This document shows, piece by piece, positions 7,106 to 10,023 of a DNA stretch of 10,023 bases (its first letter is position 1; each line of letters starts with the position of its first letter). Origin of the DNA: an uncultured Flavobacteriales bacterium. GTDB taxonomy: Bacteria; Bacteroidota; Bacteroidia; Flavobacteriales_D; Sanyastnellaceae. Under the pieces are notes generated by a model. That model worked only from the letters and a program-made list of their open reading frames with translations, was not told the origin of the DNA and searched no databases. The position numbers and the translations under genes are program-made. The DNA lies in NCBI GenBank assembly GCA_937897625.1, contig CALCNZ010000224.1:1-10023 (forward strand), in the 5' to 3' direction.

Positions 7106-7116
7106 AGATTAGCGCT
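7079..7116. repeat. Inverted repeat spanning convergent stop codons
   Basis: AGCGCTA (7079-7085) pairs with TAGCGCT (7110-7116). Directly inside it, TTAAG (7086-7090) pairs with CTTAA (7101-7105), leaving a 10-nt loop and a 4-nt bulge (7106-7109): 12 possible base pairs in all. The inner arms contain the stop codon of msrB (7086-7088, minus) and of the membrane-protein gene (7103-7105, plus). The structure could fold from either transcript. No U-run follows on either side, so canonical intrinsic termination is not supported. Confidence 0.4.
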
Positions 7117-7577
7117 CCAGAATTAATGCAATAGCGAAGTCCAGTTGGAGGAGGTCCATCTGGAAAAACATGGCCCAAGTGTCCACCACATTTACTGCAC
7201 ATCACCTCAGTTCTTACCATTCCATAAGAAGTGTCTTTGTCTTCCGAAATAACCAACTCATTAATCGGTTTGAAATAGCTCGGCCATCCGCATCCACTGT
7301 CGAACTTAGAATCAGATTGAAACAGCTCTTGTCCACATGCCGCGCAGCTGTAGGTTCCAATATCATGATGGTCCCAAAACTCTCCCGTAAACGCACGTTC
7401 AGTGCCCTTTTCACGAAGAATGCGGAATTGCTCAGGAGACAATTCTTTCTTCCATTCTTCTTCTGTTTTTACTACCTGTGGAATCATATTGCTCGATGTG
7501 CTTTGATTTTGTTTTTGTTGTGAGCAGCTCGCTAAACTTATAACTGCTGCAATGCTGAACGAAACTAATTTTCTCAT
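7086..7577 (-). CDS. msrB: Peptide methionine (R)-S-oxide reductase, lipoprotein
   Basis: MsrB of 163 residues from the ATG at 7577. It reduces methionine-R-sulfoxide in proteins back to methionine. The start was chosen because MRKLVSFSIAAVISLASC is a standard lipoprotein signal with lipobox LASC (Cys18); an in-frame ATG at 7592 would only add MCCSI. A polar linker (19-36) precedes the SelR domain. Zinc ligands are C78/C81 (CAAC) and C127/C130 (CSKC). GCGWPSYF (95-102) carries a likely resolving Cys96, and RYCINSGAL (148-156) carries the catalytic Cys150. HLGHVFPDGP (133-142) is also typical. The anchor suggests repair of envelope or exported proteins; the reductant partner is not visible here. 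The gene lies 41 nt after uvrA and may share its transcript. The 3' end overlaps the convergent membrane-protein gene by 20 bp. Confidence 0.94.
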   Translation of the reverse strand: MRKLVSFSIAAVISLASCSQQKQNQSTSSNMIPQVVKTEEEWKKELSPEQFRILREKGTERAFTGEFWDHHDIGTYSCAACGQELFQSDSKFDSGCGWPSYFKPINELVISEDKDTSYGMVRTEVMCSKCGGHLGHVFPDGPPPTGLRYCINSGALIFKPNTP

Positions 7578-7618
7578 GATTGAACAACACAATTTTTCTC
7601 TATTTATTTTGAATACGC

Positions 7619-10023
7619 TTACAAGTTTAGTGCGTCGGCTGTATACGATTTTGTTTTTAAGAAAGCCTCAAAAGGCCCGCAATACAAGATGTTTCCGCCT
7701 TTCTCTCCGCCTTCTGGTCCAATGTCTACGATCCAATCTGCACAGCGCATAACATCGGTGTGGTGCTCAATCGCAATCACCGTATGACCTTGTGCAATCA
7801 AAGCCTGAAATGTAATCATCAACTTCTGTACATCGTGAAAGTGCAGTCCAGTTGTGGGTTCATCGAAGATGAATAACGTGTGTGGTTGATTCGGTCCTTT
7901 GATGAGGAACGAAGCCAATTTTATACGCTGCGCTTCTCCGCCAGACAAGGTGCTGTTGCTTTGTCCAAGCTTTACGTAGTCAAGGCCTACAGCTTTAAGT
8001 GGAGAAAGCTTTTGAACGATATGCTTCGCCGAAGTTGAAGTGTCTTCACCAAAAAATTCAATGGCTTCATCTACTGTTAAGTCCAATACATCGGCAATGT
8101 TTTTTCCACGGTATTGAACGTCTAAAACTTCCTCTTTAAAACGCTTTCCTTTGCACGTTTCGCATACCAATTCGACGTCTGCCATAAACTGCATTTCAAT
8201 CGTCTGAATGCCTTCTCCCTCGCAGGTGTCGCAGCGCCCACCCGTTACGTTGAACGAGAAAAATGCGGGCTTCATGTTGCGCTGTTTGGCCAAAGTTTGT
8301 GAAGTGAAAAGCGCGCGAATGTCGTCGTATATTTTTAAGTAGGTCGCAGGGTTCGAACGACTACTTTTTCCAATCGGATTTTGATCTACAAATTCCAGTG
8401 CTTTGATGGAAGAAATACTTCCTGAAAGCTCACTGTAATTCGAGCTGTTTTCGGCAATGCCGTTCAATGCATTTTGAAGAGCAGGGTAGAGCACACTCTT
8501 AATCAATGTACTTTTTCCAGATCCGCTAACCCCAGTAATCACGCTGAATGCGTGAAGGGGAATATCAATACTAACATTCGATAAGTTGTGAAGATTCACT
8601 TCTTTCAACGATACGAAATCGTTGAGTTTTTTCTTCGTTTTTTCAATGTGAATTTTCTTGTCTCCACGAAGATATTCTCCAGTCAAAGTCTTGCCTTTTT
8701 TCTCCAGTTCTTTCGCCATTCCTTCGAACACAATTTCTCCTCCTTTTGCTCCAGCTTCCGGACCAATGTCTATGATGTAATCAGCGTTTCGAATGATTTC
8801 TTCTTCGTGTTCAACAACGATAACCGTATTTCCTTGATCACGCAAATTCTTCAGCACTTCAAGCAATCGTTTGCTGTCTCTCGGATGCAAACCAATGCTA
8901 GGTTCATCCAGAATATACATGGATCCTACCAACGCGCTTCCCAAGCTGGTCGCAAGGTGTATGCGTTGGGCTTCACCGCCACTTAATGTGTTCGAAAGTC
9001 TATTCAACGTTATATATTCCAATCCCACTTCACACAAAAATCGCAGTCTGTTTTTAATCTCTAACAAGATTCTTTTGGCAACAGATTCTTCGTGTTTTGT
9101 AAGCTGGAGTGTTTCGAAAAAGTGAAGCGATTTATGCAAAGGAAGCAACATCAATTCTGAAACAGAAGTGTGTGCAATTTTTACGTAGTTGGCTTCTTTC
9201 TTTAAGCGTGTTCCGTGGCATTCAGGGCATGCTGTTCTTCCGCGATAGCGCGAAAGCAAGACGCGATTTTGAATCTTGTAAGTCTCTGCTTCTAAGTATT
9301 TGAAAAATGTATTTATTCCGTGAAAGTGCGTGCATCCTTCCCACAACATTTTCTTCTGAAGTGCGCTTAAATCGCGGTAAGGCGTGTGAATGGGAATATC
9401 AGCTTTCTTCGCATTGCGAATCAAATCGTCTTTCCATCCGCTGAGTTTATCGCCTTTCCAACATGCAATACAATCTTGGTAGATGGAAAGGTTTTCATTT
9501 GGAATAACCAATTTCGAATCAATGCCAATGATACTTCCAAAACCTTCACATGTTTTGCATGCGCCGACCGGATTGTTGAACGAAAATAAATTCAACGAAG
9601 GTTCTTCGTAGACGATGCCGTCTTCTTCCAATTGATTCGCATACACTTCGAATTTCTTTTTATCTGGAAAGAACAATGCGCAGTGCCCATGTCCCAAGGA
9701 GAACGCCAGGTCTACGCTATCGCCTAAACGCGAAGCTTCCAACTCATCGTCTTTCGACATGCGATCGATGAGTAAGTAATACGTTTGCTTCGACGAATAT
9801 TCTGCTTCTTGAATTTCAACAAAATCATTTCCAACAACCAATCGGCTGAAGCCTTGCGCGAGCAGGGTTTCTTTCGCTATTTGAAAGGAGGTTTCAGATT
9901 CAATTTTAAGCGGACATACAATAGCAAAGCGTGTTTCATTTTTCAATTTGAAAATGGCATTCACCACATCTGAGGTGTTGTTCTTTGTTATTGCTTTTCC
10001 GGAAGTAGGGGAGTAGGTTACAC
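7619..10023 (-). CDS. uvrA: Excinuclease ABC subunit A, 5' end truncated
   Basis: UvrA, the damage-recognition ATPase of nucleotide excision repair, which works with UvrB in the cytoplasm. The frame is open to the window edge; the GTG at 9967 is internal, not the start. About 800 residues are visible, so roughly 115-140 N-terminal residues, including the first Walker A, are missing. Counting from the first full codon: CKTC (155-158) and CPEC (265-268); signature LSGGEAQR (346-353) and Walker B YILDEPS (369-375) of the first ATPase half; Walker A GVSGSGKST (497-505), CDTC (597-600), CETC (620-623), LSGGEAQR (692-699) and FIFDEPTTGLH (717-727) of the second. The cysteine pair that precedes LFSFNNP in E. 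coli UvrA is absent here (NQLEEDGIVYEEP instead), apparently a lineage trait. The C terminus is complete. msrB follows after 41 nt. Confidence 0.95.
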   Translation of the reverse strand, partial: VTYSPTSGKAITKNNTSDVVNAIFKLKNETRFAIVCPLKIESETSFQIAKETLLAQGFSRLVVGNDFVEIQEAEYSSKQTYYLLIDRMSKDDELEASRLGDSVDLAFSLGHGHCALFFPDKKKFEVYANQLEEDGIVYEEPSLNLFSFNNPVGACKTCEGFGSIIGIDSKLVIPNENLSIYQDCIACWKGDKLSGWKDDLIRNAKKADIPIHTPYRDLSALQKKMLWEGCTHFHGINTFFKYLEAETYKIQNRVLLSRYRGRTACPECHGTRLKKEANYVKIAHTSVSELMLLPLHKSLHFFETLQLTKHEESVAKRILLEIKNRLRFLCEVGLEYITLNRLSNTLSGGEAQRIHLATSLGSALVGSMYILDEPSIGLHPRDSKRLLEVLKNLRDQGNTVIVVEHEEEIIRNADYIIDIGPEAGAKGGEIVFEGMAKELEKKGKTLTGEYLRGDKKIHIEKTKKKLNDFVSLKEVNLHNLSNVSIDIPLHAFSVITGVSGSGKSTLIKSVLYPALQNALNGIAENSSNYSELSGSISSIKALEFVDQNPIGKSSRSNPATYLKIYDDIRALFTSQTLAKQRNMKPAFFSFNVTGGRCDTCEGEGIQTIEMQFMADVELVCETCKGKRFKEEVLDVQYRGKNIADVLDLTVDEAIEFFGEDTSTSAKHIVQKLSPLKAVGLDYVKLGQSNSTLSGGEAQRIKLASFLIKGPNQPHTLFIFDEPTTGLHFHDVQKLMITFQALIAQGHTVIAIEHHTDVMRCADWIVDIGPEGGEKGGNILYCGPFEAFLKTKSYTADALNL

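Noticed and set aside
8588..8986. 132-codon plus-strand open frame opposite uvrA
   Set aside because: Phe/Ser-rich translation typical of an antisense shadow; uvrA motifs on the other strand are unambiguous.
9965..9967. GTG as the start of uvrA
   Set aside because: The frame stays open to the window edge with UvrA-like sequence (YSPTSGK) upstream of it, so the gene is truncated by the edge and not started here.

Overview
The window is chromosomal DNA from a member of the Bacteroidota, possibly a Flavobacteriia- or Sphingobacteriia-like lineage. The evidence is a bacillithiol gene (bshA) of the Bacteroidota type, a NagZ-type glycosidase fused to a serine hydrolase, UvrA and cytidylate kinase with Bacteroidota-style motifs (GYSSCGKST; SLGSALVGSMYILDEPS), start sites with no Shine-Dalgarno sequence, and a perfect TAnnTTTG -7 promoter box ahead of bshA. 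I saw no phage, insertion sequence, CRISPR array, rRNA or tRNA. This looks like ordinary core genome. The first 13 bases are leftover Illumina adapter, so the left edge is a contig end and not biological sequence.

Layout. Bases 14-1399, minus strand: a small lipoprotein gene followed 45 nt later by an RnfD/NqrB-like membrane protein that runs off the contig end. An 85-nt divergent gap (1400-1484) separates these from plus-strand genes: cmk (cytidylate kinase, probably from a GTG start), a 1034-residue exported GH3 glycosidase/serine hydrolase fusion, bshA, and an unrecognised two-helix membrane protein whose ATG overlaps the bshA stop (ATGA). The right third is minus strand: uvrA (5' end lost at the window edge) followed 41 nt later by an msrB lipoprotein gene. 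The msrB 3' end overlaps the membrane-protein gene convergently by 20 bp. No stretch longer than about 100 bases lacks a gene.

How the genes fit together. Cmk feeds nucleotide synthesis and the GH3 fusion probably trims peptidoglycan fragments. BshA starts synthesis of bacillithiol, a low-molecular-weight thiol, MsrB repairs oxidised methionine in the cell envelope, and UvrA recognises DNA lesions. Three neighbouring genes therefore deal with chemical or oxidative damage, but they lie in opposing transcription units and a joint system is only a guess.

I found no convincing undescribed system. The most interesting non-coding signals are a perfect 19-bp dyad between the bshA promoter and its ATG, one arm of which recurs inside the bshA coding sequence, and a composite inverted repeat wrapped around the two convergent stop codons at 7079-7116.
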